Origin: Ramlibacter tataouinensis
Lineage (GTDB): Bacteria > Pseudomonadota > Gammaproteobacteria > Burkholderiales > Burkholderiaceae_C
Assembly (NCBI GenBank): GCA_002427815.1
Contig: DIZF01000047.1
Span: forward strand, 1 to 30,397
DNA length: 30,397 nucleotides
Direction of reading: 5' to 3'
Below the pieces are notes generated by a model. It saw only the letters and a list, made by a program, of their open reading frames with translations. It was not told the DNA's origin and made no database searches. Positions 1 through 7,173 of the stretch are shown here, in pieces. The translations under genes and the position numbers were made by a program. Position 1 is the first letter of the stretch. The number at the start of each line of letters is the position of its first letter.

Positions 1-235
1 CAATTAAACCGGACACTACTGACGCCGACTGACTTCTTGGCGAAAGCAATTCACATCGTCAAGAATGACAATCCGCTGCGACCTGACCCGCCGCGAAACA
101 AACTTAGGCGACGTGCCGGGAACTGCATTGCGCTGGATCAACGGCCACGCGCACAGCGTTCCATTGATGCAAATCATGGACGGACGCTCCTTGGGTTCGA
201 TAGTTCAGAGAGCGCAAGCCACTAAGGAGAAATTC
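1..235. other. Intergenic left edge, no gene recognised
   Basis: No convincing coding region is seen before the small membrane protein at 236. Open frames here lack a good ribosome-binding site and resemble no family I know. The segment presumably carries the promoter of the gene at 236, but I cannot place -35 and -10 boxes with confidence. The first 20 or so bases are more AT-rich than what follows and could be the edge of something outside the window. Confidence 0.4.
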
Positions 236-394
236 ATGAGCTTGGGAACCCTACTGCTGATCGTTCTGATTCTGATGCTGGTCGGCGCCATTCCGACCTG
301 GCCGCACAGCAAGAGCTGGGGCTACGCGCCCAGTGGCGTGCTCGGCTTGGTGGTGGTGATCATCATCGTGCTGCTCTTGATGGGGCGGTTGTAG
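236..394 (+). CDS. DUF3309-type small membrane protein
   Basis: This is a 52-residue hydrophobic peptide. It has one membrane segment at residues 4-19, a short polar loop with the motif PTWPHSKSWGYAPSG, and a second segment at about 34-50. The loop and its Trp-Pro/Trp-Gly-Tyr pattern match the DUF3309 family of small inner-membrane proteins, whose function is unknown and which often sit near stress genes in Proteobacteria. The start at 236 is chosen because AAGGAG lies at 224-229, and the longer open frame upstream has no ribosome-binding site. The length is normal for the family. A role in envelope stress is only inference from neighbours such as the csbD gene further right. Confidence 0.85.
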   Translation: MSLGTLLLIVLILMLVGAIPTWPHSKSWGYAPSGVLGLVVVIIIVLLLMGRL

Positions 395-497
395 CCGGTA
401 CTTGCCGCCCTGCGGGGCCAGCCCAACCGTGACACGCGCCACGTGTCGATTACCCGGCCTCACATTTCTTAGTCTCTGACGATCGAAAAGGACTCGT

Positions 498-1049
498 ATG
501 AACAAGCTTTTGACCCTCAAGGTTTCATTGGTTGCCGCCGCCATGCTGGTACTTCCGGTGGCACACGCTGCCGCGATCAGCAAGGCCGACTACAAGAGCG
601 GCAAGACCCGCATCAGCGCGGACTACAAGGCCGACAAGGCCGCATGTGCGGCGCTGGCCGGCAACACCAAGGATATCTGCCACCAGGAAGCCAAGGCGAA
701 GGAAAAGGTCGCGCGCGCCGAACTGGAATACGACTACACCGGCAAGTCCAGCGACCGGAACAAGGTGCTGGTGGCGAAGGCCAAATCGGCCTATGCGGTG
801 GCCCGGGAAAAGTGCGACGACCAGACTGGCAACGCCAAGGACGTGTGTGTCAAGGAGGCCAAGGCCGTCGAGGTCAAGGCGCTTGCAGACGCCAAACTGG
901 GTAAGAAGATCGGCGAGGCCAGGAAGGAAGCTGCGGACGACAAGCGAGATGCCGACTACAAGGTAGCTGCGGAGAAGTGCGATGCCATGGCCGGTGATGC
1001 CAAGGCCAGTTGCATCGCGGACGCAAAGGCAAACTTCGGCAAAAACTGA
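498..1049 (+). CDS. Secreted lysine/alanine-rich protein with three CX10C repeats
   Basis: This 183-residue protein has a signal peptide: positive N-terminus, hydrophobic core at about 9-22, and likely cleavage after Ala24 or Ala26. The mature part is highly charged, rich in Lys, Ala and Asp, and predicted mostly helical. Three similar blocks carry cysteine pairs C50/C61, C106/C117 and C161/C172. Each pair is separated by ten residues in the pattern C-x4-G-[ND]-x-K-x2-C, followed by an AKA-containing helix. Similar proteins are annotated as hypothetical in Burkholderiales; I know of no assigned function. The pairs suggest three disulfide-closed helical hairpins in the periplasm, which is inference. 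The start is supported by AAAGGA at 486-491. A terminator-like hairpin follows at 1109-1141. Confidence 0.85.
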   Translation: MNKLLTLKVSLVAAAMLVLPVAHAAAISKADYKSGKTRISADYKADKAACAALAGNTKDICHQEAKAKEKVARAELEYDYTGKSSDRNKVLVAKAKSAYAVAREKCDDQTGNAKDVCVKEAKAVEVKALADAKLGKKIGEARKEAADDKRDADYKVAAEKCDAMAGDAKASCIADAKANFGKN

Positions 1050-1108
1050 GGCCCAAGCGACTGCACGGCCGATCGCCACGCGCCAGGGTGCGGCGTCGTT
1101 GTCGATAG

Positions 1109-1141
1109 CGGCATCGCCGTGCTGCGGCGGTGCGCCGTTTT
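1109..1141 (+). terminator. Probable Rho-independent terminator of the CX10C gene
   Basis: The left arm 1109-1119 (CGGCATCGCCG) pairs with 1125-1137 across a five-base loop. There are eleven pairs, one a G-U, with a two-base bulge, followed by four T residues ending at 1141. It lies between two convergent genes and would stop transcription from the left. The T-tract is short, so efficiency is uncertain. Confidence 0.45.
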
Positions 1142-1797
1142 CAGCCTCCGAGCGTCCGGTCCTGTTGGCCAAACCAAGCCAGCGCAGCGTCCAGGTGCTG
1201 AGGCTCGAAGTCGGGCCACAGCGCGTCCAGCACGAAAATGTCGGCATAGACTGACTGCACCGGCAAGAAGCCGCTCAAGCGCCGCCCACCGCCCCAGCGG
1301 ACGACGAGATCCAGGCGCGAGACATCGGCCGACCGCAGTCTGCCTTCCTTCAGGCCATCCAGATCCCACTCCCAGCCATAGTTCACGAGTAAATTAACTT
1401 TGATGCCCTCGCCCTGGCGGGTTCGAAATGCCGCCAGCTCCACAGGAAACTGCTTGGACTTTTCGTCGCCAAGTACCAGCAGGGCGGCATCGCGGCGAGA
1501 GATCTCCCCCGCAAAGGCAACACACGCGGCCCGAAATTGATTGGTCTGCGCCGTTGGCCGCCGCGTGTTGTCCTGAGTGAACCCGTAGATCGAGACCTCC
1601 TCGACGCCGAGCGCCTTGCACGCTTCGAAGAGCGCCAGCCCCGGCGCAATGCCGCTGGCGTACCCCTGCTCCTTGGCAAGGCCATGTTGCACTGCCCAGC
1701 GCCGGTTGCCGTCCGGAATGAAACCGATGTGCCGGGGCAAGCGTGGTTGGCTGTGTGTTTGGCTCTCTAGAGGCAAGCGCACTAGCTGGGCACTCAT
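1141..1797 (-). CDS. Divergent UppS-family cis-prenyltransferase
   Basis: This 218-residue protein belongs to the undecaprenyl diphosphate synthase (cis-prenyltransferase) family, which condenses isopentenyl diphosphate onto an allylic diphosphate. Residues 23-34 give the signature HIGFIPDGNRRW with the Mg-binding Asp29. Residues 69-80 (SIYGFTQDNTRR) match the second conserved region. The fifth region, normally RTGGE-x-R-x-SNF, is altered to RWGGGRRLSGF at 167-177, and the usual late Glu is Asp186. It is shorter than the housekeeping enzyme of about 250 residues and stands alone, not beside cdsA, dxr or frr as uppS usually does. It is probably a second, specialised or degenerate paralogue. 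The start at 1797 puts the signature at the family's normal distance from the N-terminus. An in-frame ATG at 1953 has a better Shine-Dalgarno but adds 52 unrelated residues. Confidence 0.8.
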   Translation of the reverse strand: MSAQLVRLPLESQTHSQPRLPRHIGFIPDGNRRWAVQHGLAKEQGYASGIAPGLALFEACKALGVEEVSIYGFTQDNTRRPTAQTNQFRAACVAFAGEISRRDAALLVLGDEKSKQFPVELAAFRTRQGEGIKVNLLVNYGWEWDLDGLKEGRLRSADVSRLDLVVRWGGGRRLSGFLPVQSVYADIFVLDALWPDFEPQHLDAALAWFGQQDRTLGG

Positions 1798-2144
1798 TGG
1801 TCCGCGTCGTTCACTGTGGACGTGTCGGCCCGGAATCGACGCCACTTGACACTTCGCTGCAGTCGTTGTCCGGCCGAGTGCGGCCCCATCACTTTGTTCA
1901 CGGAACAGAGCCAGACGCTCATGGAGGGATACCTTGTGATCCACAGGTCGCATTTCATCCTCAGATAGACCAGTATGGCCACTGCATCGCATCGTAATGG
2001 TCCGCGCGACATTTGTCACGGGCTCGCGAGCGCGATCGGGCGTCGTCCGCCTCCTACGCCAAACACGCTGCGACGCGAAGGCACTTCCCTAACCGCAACT
2101 TCATACCCGAGGGTTGACCCGCTTTGCGCCCGCTTGCGTGAAGA
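1798..2144. other. 347-bp stretch without a recognised gene
   Basis: No independent gene is supported here. On the minus strand the frame of the cis-prenyltransferase stays open back to about 2019, with an ATG at 1953 preceded by TGAGGATGA, so a longer N-terminus remains possible. Otherwise this would be the promoter and leader of that gene. No terminator-like hairpin with a T-tract is evident. Confidence 0.4.
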
Positions 2145-2648
2145 CTACTTGAGCTTTTGGTCTTCCCGCTTTGCGTCCGCCATTGCCTCTGGCTCCAGTT
2201 CCTCGGCAGAACGATTGAGGTGAACGAACAGGCCCCAGGCGGCAAGAAGTGTTCCTACCGCAATCAAGATGCTCGCAGCATACGGAAGTTGCGCCGGATC
2301 TTCGTGCAGTGCCCTGAACGTCGCGACGAGCCCTTCGATGGCCAGCGCGACCACAATGACCACAAAGAATCTTGACAGGAATCGCCGTACGCGAGTCGGC
2401 GCGCTGATGTCAGCGGAACGAACGACCTCTTCCTCAAAGATGGTCTCGGCAATCTGCAGCGCGACAACGGCAGCGGCCAAAAGTCCCACGGCTTCGATAA
2501 TCGTTTGCGCCGCAGCCCTGTCCAAGCCACCGCCGAAGGCGACCCATCCCATGCGGGCGGCAATTGTGATGAGCATGAGCGCGGCGCAGGCAAAGAGAAA
2601 TGCCATCAACCCATGGACGATTCCGAACAGATACGTGAAAGCTTTCAT
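2145..2648 (-). CDS. Hypothetical four-helix membrane protein
   Basis: This 167-residue protein has four predicted membrane segments, at roughly residues 5-30, 49-66, 92-108 and 123-142. A basic Arg-rich loop lies between the second and third, and the tail is charged (EELEPEAMADAKREDQKLK). The arrangement resembles uncharacterised proteobacterial membrane proteins often found near stress or transport genes; I recognise no catalytic motif. The ATG at 2648 is preferred over the in-frame GTG at 2654 because a weak AGGG sits at a workable distance only from the ATG. A 49-codon ORF ends 32 bases upstream on the same strand and may be co-transcribed. Confidence 0.75.
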   Translation of the reverse strand: MKAFTYLFGIVHGLMAFLFACAALMLITIAARMGWVAFGGGLDRAAAQTIIEAVGLLAAAVVALQIAETIFEEEVVRSADISAPTRVRRFLSRFFVVIVVALAIEGLVATFRALHEDPAQLPYAASILIAVGTLLAAWGLFVHLNRSAEELEPEAMADAKREDQKLK

Positions 2649-2680
2649 TCGCACACCCTGTCACAGAAAACCGCGACGAC

Positions 2681-2830
2681 TCACCGCTCTGCGAGCGCAG
2701 CATACTCTTCCTCACTGAGATCACCATCAATGAAGGGGTAGTCCTGCGTGGCACTCGACGGATCGAGGAAATAGCCTACGCGCGCAATGGAACAGCGCCT
2801 ACAACCACCGCACTCCTCGGTACGTAACAT
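2681..2830 (-). CDS. Possible 49-residue protein with a CxxCxxC motif
   Basis: Reading the minus strand from an ATG at 2830 to TGA at 2681 gives a 49-residue peptide. It has Cys7, Cys10 and Cys13 in the pattern C-G-G-C-R-R-C, then an acidic, aromatic tail ending in the motif DGDLSEEEYAALAER. The tail looks like real protein rather than random translation of GC-rich DNA. The ribosome-binding site is weak (TTGAGAG just upstream). The cysteine cluster could bind zinc or iron, but no family is recognised. The membrane-protein gene at 2648 follows after 32 bases, suggesting one transcript. Confidence 0.45.
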   Translation of the reverse strand: MLRTEECGGCRRCSIARVGYFLDPSSATQDYPFIDGDLSEEEYAALAER

Positions 2831-2929
2831 CTCTCAAGGCATGCGAGTCAGTGGGCGCATCTCTAACCCGACTGTGCGTTGGCGCCGCGCCAAAGAGAGA
2901 ATCAAAGAGCCAGAAATAAAGCGAGCAAT

Positions 2930-3169
2930 ATGACCATGACTTCAACCGAATTCCGCGTGGAAAGCGACCATCCGATTTCCGGCCGTCTGCTTCCCGTTTC
3001 CGATTCCCAGCAGTATTCCATCGGCGATCATCCCCTCGCTGTGGCGATGGCCGAAGAAAGCGACACCAAACCCTCTGGCCGGGAAATCCGCGTAGTCCAT
3101 GTGCCGACCGGCGAAGTGGTTTTCAGGAAATCCGCCTCGACCTGCCCGGAGTCCAGCGACGAGTTCTAG
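2930..3169 (+). CDS. Hypothetical 79-residue protein
   Basis: This is a small soluble protein without signal peptide or membrane segment. The centre reads as a short beta-rich stretch with the motif REIRVVHVPTGEVVFRK, and the C-terminus is acidic (CPESSDEF). I do not recognise the family; it looks like the short orphan proteins common in Burkholderiales accessory regions. ATG codons at 2930 and 2936 are both possible starts, and neither has a strong ribosome-binding site. A frame upstream to 2879 is open but begins with TTG and is unlikely. Its 3' end overlaps a possible antisense mini-ORF at 3123-3236. Confidence 0.6.
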   Translation: MTMTSTEFRVESDHPISGRLLPVSDSQQYSIGDHPLAVAMAEESDTKPSGREIRVVHVPTGEVVFRKSASTCPESSDEF

Positions 3170-3236
3170 CGTTGGGCCGAGGCCTGACCCCGGCCGCGAG
3201 TATCAGAGCAGCGATGAATCCCGCAAGACGCGTCAT
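3123..3236 (-). CDS. Possible 37-residue exported peptide, antisense overlap
   Basis: On the minus strand, TAGGAG lies six bases before an ATG at 3236. The first 17 residues, MTRLAGFIAALILAAGV, look like a signal peptide of the entericidin or small-lipoprotein type. The remaining 20 residues are Arg/Pro-rich with no cysteine and end at TGA 3123, overlapping the 3' end of the 79-residue gene by 47 bases. The good ribosome-binding site and hydrophobic start argue for translation, while the tail looks non-functional. It could be a decayed or frameshifted small lipoprotein gene, or chance. Confidence 0.25.
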   Translation of the reverse strand: MTRLAGFIAALILAAGVRPRPNARTRRWTPGRSRRIS

Positions 3237-3454
3237 GGTGATCTCCTATTGCGCACATCAGTGGAGGAACGGTCGAGCTGGTCGATTCGAACGCCGTCGG
3301 GGCGCGCATCTCCAACTGCGAGACCCCACATGCGAGATGACCCTGATCAAGGAAATTCCACCAACCGGGGCTAGATTTAAACGTCCGCGAAAGGTGCACT
3401 TGGTGATCTGGTCCGCAGATTACCCGCTCCGTCGTGCTCAACAGGAGGGTCGCC

Positions 3455-3871
3455 ATGCGCTACACCACGCGTTCTTGTTTTCAACCAGAGAGCTCGCCGG
3501 CAACAGTCGGCATTCATGAGGTATGCCAGTCCATTTTCGTGGGCGCGGCACTTTCAATGATGCTGGCGGGTTGTCAAAAAACTGACACTCCTGCCGTTAC
3601 GTCGGACGGCAAGCCGTCGCAAACCATCACCAACGTCACACCCGTCCCGCAGACGCCGGCGCGGGATCCGTCGCTGCCTGAGGCCGCCGCCGTGTTCGGA
3701 GCACCGGACGCAGGAGAAAAGGCGAAGGCCATGCAGGACACCGCCGCGTTGCAGAAAGAACCTGCCCATGCGCAGGAGATGACCAAGCAAGAGGAATCGA
3801 TAGCCATGCCGCTTCCGGGACAGGCGGGCGACGAATCGGCCGCTGGCCTCGACAAGAGCAAGCGCAAGTAA
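3455..3871 (+). CDS. Hypothetical lipoprotein
   Basis: This 138-residue protein has a lipobox LAGC whose cysteine is residue 40, preceded by the hydrophobic run IFVGAALSMM. The n-region is unusually long, about 30 residues. The mature part is low in complexity, rich in Pro, Ala, Lys and Gln, with no folded-domain motif that I recognise, and ends in DKSKRK. It is probably a lipid-anchored, largely disordered envelope protein. The start at 3455 is strongly supported by AGGAGGG at 3443-3449. It lies 124 bases upstream of the hydrolase/peroxidase group but need not belong to it. Confidence 0.75.
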   Translation: MRYTTRSCFQPESSPATVGIHEVCQSIFVGAALSMMLAGCQKTDTPAVTSDGKPSQTITNVTPVPQTPARDPSLPEAAAVFGAPDAGEKAKAMQDTAALQKEPAHAQEMTKQEESIAMPLPGQAGDESAAGLDKSKRK

Positions 3872-3995
3872 GAGATAGTTTGGCGGAGTGGCGTTTCGTC
3901 GGACGGCGTCCTCGATGATCCGCAGATCGCGCATCGCCGCGCCAAGCAGAGGCGGTCAGGCCGGGCACCGCTGCGACTGAAAGGGAGGGCATTCC

Positions 3996-4834
3996 ATGGC
4001 CACGATCACGACGAAAGACGGCACGCAGATCTACTACAAGGACTGGGGCAGTGCCAGCCCGTGGTGTTCAGCCACGGCTGGCCGCTGAGCGCGGACGCCT
4101 GGGAAGACCAGATGGTGTTTCTGGGCGCCCACGGATACCGCTGCATCGCCCATGACCGCCGCGGCCATGGCCGATCGAGCCAGCCTTGGGGCGGCAACGA
4201 AATGGATACCTACGCCGACGACCTCGCGACACTGGTGGAAACGCTTGACCTGAAGAACGCGATCCATGTCGGGCACTCCATGGGCGGCGGCGAAGTCTCC
4301 CGCTATATCGGCCGCCACGGCAGCCAACGTGTGGCCAAGGCCGTGCTGATCGCCTCGGTGACGCCGCTGATGCTGAAGACGGCGGGCAATCCCGGTGGCT
4401 TGCCGATCGACGTCTTCGACAAGATCCGCGCCAGCGTGCTTGCCGACCGCTCTCAATTCTTCAAGGATCTCGCCGGCGGCCCGTTCTACGGCTTCAACAG
4501 GCCGGGCGCCAAGGTCTCACAGGGTTTGATCGACTCGTTCTGGCTCCAGGGGATGCAGGCCGGTTGCAAGGGGGTCCTCGACTGCGTCAAGGCCTTCTCC
4601 GAGACCGACTTCACTGAGGATCTCAGGAAGTTCGATGTCCCGACGCTCATCATGCACGGCGACGACGACCAGATCGTGCCGATCGCGGCCTCGGCCCTGC
4701 TCGCGTCCAAGATCGTAAAAGGATCCACGCTGAAGGTCTATCCGGGCCTGTCGCACGGCCTGTGCTCTACGCACAAGAACCAGATCAACGCCGATCTGCT
4801 CGCATTCTTCCAACTCGAACGGAATCGATCATGA
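3996..4834 (+). pseudogene. Alpha/beta hydrolase (non-heme chloroperoxidase type), frameshifted
   Basis: The ATG at 3996 follows GGGAGGG and begins the typical family start MATITTKDGTQIYYKDWG. The reading frame is lost at about 4050-4058 and continues one base out of step as VVFSHGWPLSADAW from 4061 to 4834. Adding one base restores a 279-residue protein, the usual size for cofactor-free haloperoxidases and esterases. The nucleophile elbow GHSMGGGE, the acid in HGDDDQIVP and the histidine in LSHGLC are all present. Such enzymes hydrolyse esters or make peracids; many are annotated chloroperoxidase without proof. Apart from the single missing base the gene looks intact, so sequencing error and true recent inactivation are both possible. 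Its TGA overlaps the ATG of the peroxidase gene by four bases. Confidence 0.85.
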
Positions 4835-6096
4835 AAGCCAGACTCGCAATCCTTCGGTCCTCGGCCGTGCTGGGTGGGATCGCTCTCCTCCTGCAGGGCT
4901 GTGGTGGCAATGGCAGCCCGACAGAGCTCTCGCCGCAGGAGCAACTGGGCAAGTCCATCTTCAACGACGCCAACCTCTCCCTCAATCGAAACCAGCCATG
5001 CGCGGCTTGCCATGATCTGGCGTGGGGGGGCACCGGAGGGCGAATGGCGACGAACGCCGGCGGCGCAGTGTACGAGGGATCGGTCGCGGGGCGATTCGGC
5101 AACCGCAAGCCGCCGTCCATGGCGTACGCGGCAATCAGTCCCGTGCTCTCGTTCGACGCGAAAAGCGGCTTCGTGGGCGGGAACTTCTGGGATGGCCGCG
5201 CAACAGGTCTGCGCCTGGGAAATCCGGCAGCCGAGCAGGCGCAGGGGCCCTTCCTGAATCCGGCCGAGCAGGCGCTGCCTGATGCTGCATGTGTCGTGTA
5301 TCGCGTGGCCGCGTCGTCGTACCACGCGCTGTATGGGGAGGTATGGGGCGGCAACATCTTCACCATCAACTTCCCGTCGAACACCGATGCGCTCTGCGCG
5401 GCGAACCAGAGCGTGACGCTGGACACGGCGGACAGAGCGAAAGTGACCACGGAGTACGACAACATCGGCCGTGCCATCGCCGCGTGGGAAGCCTCGAGCG
5501 AGGTATCGGCGTACACGTCCAAGTTCGACGCATGGAAAGCGGGGATGGTCGTGCTGTCGGCGGACGAGGAGAAGGGCTGGGCGCTCTTCAACGACAAGGC
5601 GAAGTGCGCACGCTGTCACGTGCCGGACGGGCCGAAGCCCGCCTTCACCGACTTCACTTACGACAACGCCGGAGTTCCGAAGAATCCCGCCAACCCATCC
5701 TACGCGACCCATCCGGACTTCATCGATACCGGGTTGGGTGGTTTCCTGATGTTGCGACCCGATCTCGGCCCGTACGAGCCGCAGCTCGGGAAGTACAAGG
5801 TGCCGACGCTGCGCAACGTGGACCGGCGGCCTGCCGAGGGCGACGTGAAGGCGTACATGCACAACGGCGTGTTCAAGAGCCTGCTCGAGGTTGTGCACTA
5901 CTACAACACCCGCGACGTATTGCCGCGGTGCGAAGCGACGCCTTCCCCGACGATCGGCGTGAATTGCTGGCCGGCGCCGGAGTTCGCCCAGAACATGAAT
6001 GTGTCGGAGATCGGTAACCTCGGCTTGAGCGCGGTCGAGGAGAACGCCCTCGTCGCATTCCTGACGACGCTGTCGGACGGCTACATCAAGAGGTGA
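4831..6096 (+). CDS. Di-heme cytochrome c peroxidase family lipoprotein
   Basis: This 421-residue protein of the CcpA/MauG superfamily uses two c-type hemes to reduce hydrogen peroxide or carry out related oxidations in the periplasm. Heme-binding motifs are C57-AAC60-H61 and C259-ARC262-H263. The N-terminus is a lipoprotein signal with the lipobox LLQGC (Cys24), so the protein is probably membrane-anchored. The region around 85-130 (RKPPSMAYAAISPV, FWDGRATG) and the late LRNVDRRP stretch are typical of this family. The ATG at 4831 overlaps the hydrolase stop (ATGA), indicating translational coupling. The electron donor and true substrate cannot be told from sequence. Confidence 0.9.
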   Translation: MKARLAILRSSAVLGGIALLLQGCGGNGSPTELSPQEQLGKSIFNDANLSLNRNQPCAACHDLAWGGTGGRMATNAGGAVYEGSVAGRFGNRKPPSMAYAAISPVLSFDAKSGFVGGNFWDGRATGLRLGNPAAEQAQGPFLNPAEQALPDAACVVYRVAASSYHALYGEVWGGNIFTINFPSNTDALCAANQSVTLDTADRAKVTTEYDNIGRAIAAWEASSEVSAYTSKFDAWKAGMVVLSADEEKGWALFNDKAKCARCHVPDGPKPAFTDFTYDNAGVPKNPANPSYATHPDFIDTGLGGFLMLRPDLGPYEPQLGKYKVPTLRNVDRRPAEGDVKAYMHNGVFKSLLEVVHYYNTRDVLPRCEATPSPTIGVNCWPAPEFAQNMNVSEIGNLGLSAVEENALVAFLTTLSDGYIKR

Positions 6097-6173
6097 GCGA
6101 GGGGCGGGCGCCGATCGGCGCAGAAGATTTCGGCAATGTCAGGTAGCAACAACCCAACCAAGGAAGTGTCGTC

Positions 6174-6566
6174 ATGAAAGGTTTCGTGAAAAACATCGAG
6201 AGCATCGCCGTCAAGAGTGAAGAGTTCCGCCGCGTGCTGTACACGGCAAAGAACTGCCAGCTCGTCGTCATGGCATTGAAGCCCAAGGAGGAGATCGGGG
6301 CGGAGGTCCACAAGCTCGACCAGTTCTTTCGCGTGGAGGAAGGCACGGGCGAGGCGGTTCTCGATGGCGTTGCCACGGCGATCAGCCCAGGCTTCGCGGT
6401 GCTCGTCCCGGCCGGGACGAATCACAACATCGTCAACACCGGGAAGGTTCCGCTGAAGCTCTACACGCTGTATGCGCCGCCGAACCATAGAGACGGCGTG
6501 GTCCACCATACCCGCGCCGATGCGGAGGCGGACAACGAGCACTTCGACGGCAAGACGACCGAATAG
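6174..6566 (+). CDS. Cupin-domain protein
   Basis: This 130-residue single-domain cupin covers almost the whole chain. The second cupin motif is clear in GFAVLVPAGTNHNIVN. The first (EVHKLDQFFRVEEGTG) keeps the first His, Glu and Gly, but the usual second His of HxH is replaced, so metal binding may be altered. Cupins of this size are often annotated as mannose-6-phosphate-isomerase-like, but no specific reaction can be assigned. AAGGAAG precedes the ATG. The gene follows the peroxidase by 77 bases on the same strand, and a shared transcript is plausible. The C-terminal HHTRADAEADNEHFDGK tail is common in close relatives. Confidence 0.85.
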   Translation: MKGFVKNIESIAVKSEEFRRVLYTAKNCQLVVMALKPKEEIGAEVHKLDQFFRVEEGTGEAVLDGVATAISPGFAVLVPAGTNHNIVNTGKVPLKLYTLYAPPNHRDGVVHHTRADAEADNEHFDGKTTE

Positions 6567-6575
6567 GGATCCGGT

Positions 6576-7042
6576 CTACGTGAGGCCGGCGGCTTCCTTG
6601 GCCCGCATCTTGGCGGCGATGTATTCGCCGTGCGTCACATGCAGCAGCTCGGCGACCTTGCTGATCACGTGGTTCTCGTTGACGTCCAGCACGCCATCGG
6701 CATAGGCCACGTCCCACATGGCCTCCACCAGGGCGATCTTTTGCGGCTGGCTGACGTAGTCGTTGATGCGGCTGGTGAAGTGGAAGTAGTCGTTGGCTGT
6801 CCTGGCCTGGGCCTCGGCCTGTTCCACCAGTCGTGCCAGTTCGTCCTCGGCCAGGGCAAACCGGTTGCGCAGGGCGGCCAACACCGCCTTGCGCCCGGCC
6901 GGTCGATGCCGGGCTCGGCCCGCATCACCTCCACCAGCAGCACGGCAGTGGCCAGGCGCAACGCCTGTTCCCGCCCGGCGGGTGTCTGCTCGGGGTCGGG
7001 GGCGATGAGCTCTTCGAAGAGCTCCTGAAGCGCGCTGAACAT
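6576..7042 (-). pseudogene. TerB-like tellurite-resistance family protein, frameshifted
   Basis: Two adjacent minus-strand frames together make one protein of about 155 residues. The first runs from ATG 7042 (MFSALQELFEELIAPDP) to about 6898 and ends near the motif RAEPGIDR. The second continues with RKAVLAALRNRFALAEDEL to 6576. The join needs one extra base at about 6889-6902, in a C/G-rich run. The second half has the acidic helix pair AYADGVLDVNENHVISK typical of TerB/DjlA-type domains, which bind metal and associate with membranes. Relatives are widespread, and tellurite resistance is rarely shown. Both halves look well conserved, so either the break is very recent or the sequence has a one-base error. 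It converges on the cupin gene, nine bases away. Confidence 0.75.
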
Positions 7043-7173
7043 GGGTGGTTTCGAGGCGGAAAGGTTGATAGACCGGCTCGGCTTGCGCAAGGTTCCCCGA
7101 TTTTGCAGACCTTCAGCGGGTCTTAAGCTTCCTGATGCCCCGGGGGCGGCAGCGCCGGAGGCTCAGGGCAGTT

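Noticed and set aside
1..22. AT-rich left edge with a CCGGACACTAC string that could be an insertion-sequence terminus
   Set aside because: Only one short end is visible, with no transposase, partner inverted repeat or target duplication in the window, and I cannot match it to a named element.
3172..3454. Open frames of about 90-115 codons on both strands between the 79-residue gene and the lipoprotein
   Set aside because: No ribosome-binding site, no recognisable motif, and they conflict with the strongly supported start at 3455.
7107..7123. Inverted repeat AGACC-N7-GGTCT between the TerB-like gene and the kinase
   Set aside because: Short arms and no T-tract on either strand; not distinguishable from chance.
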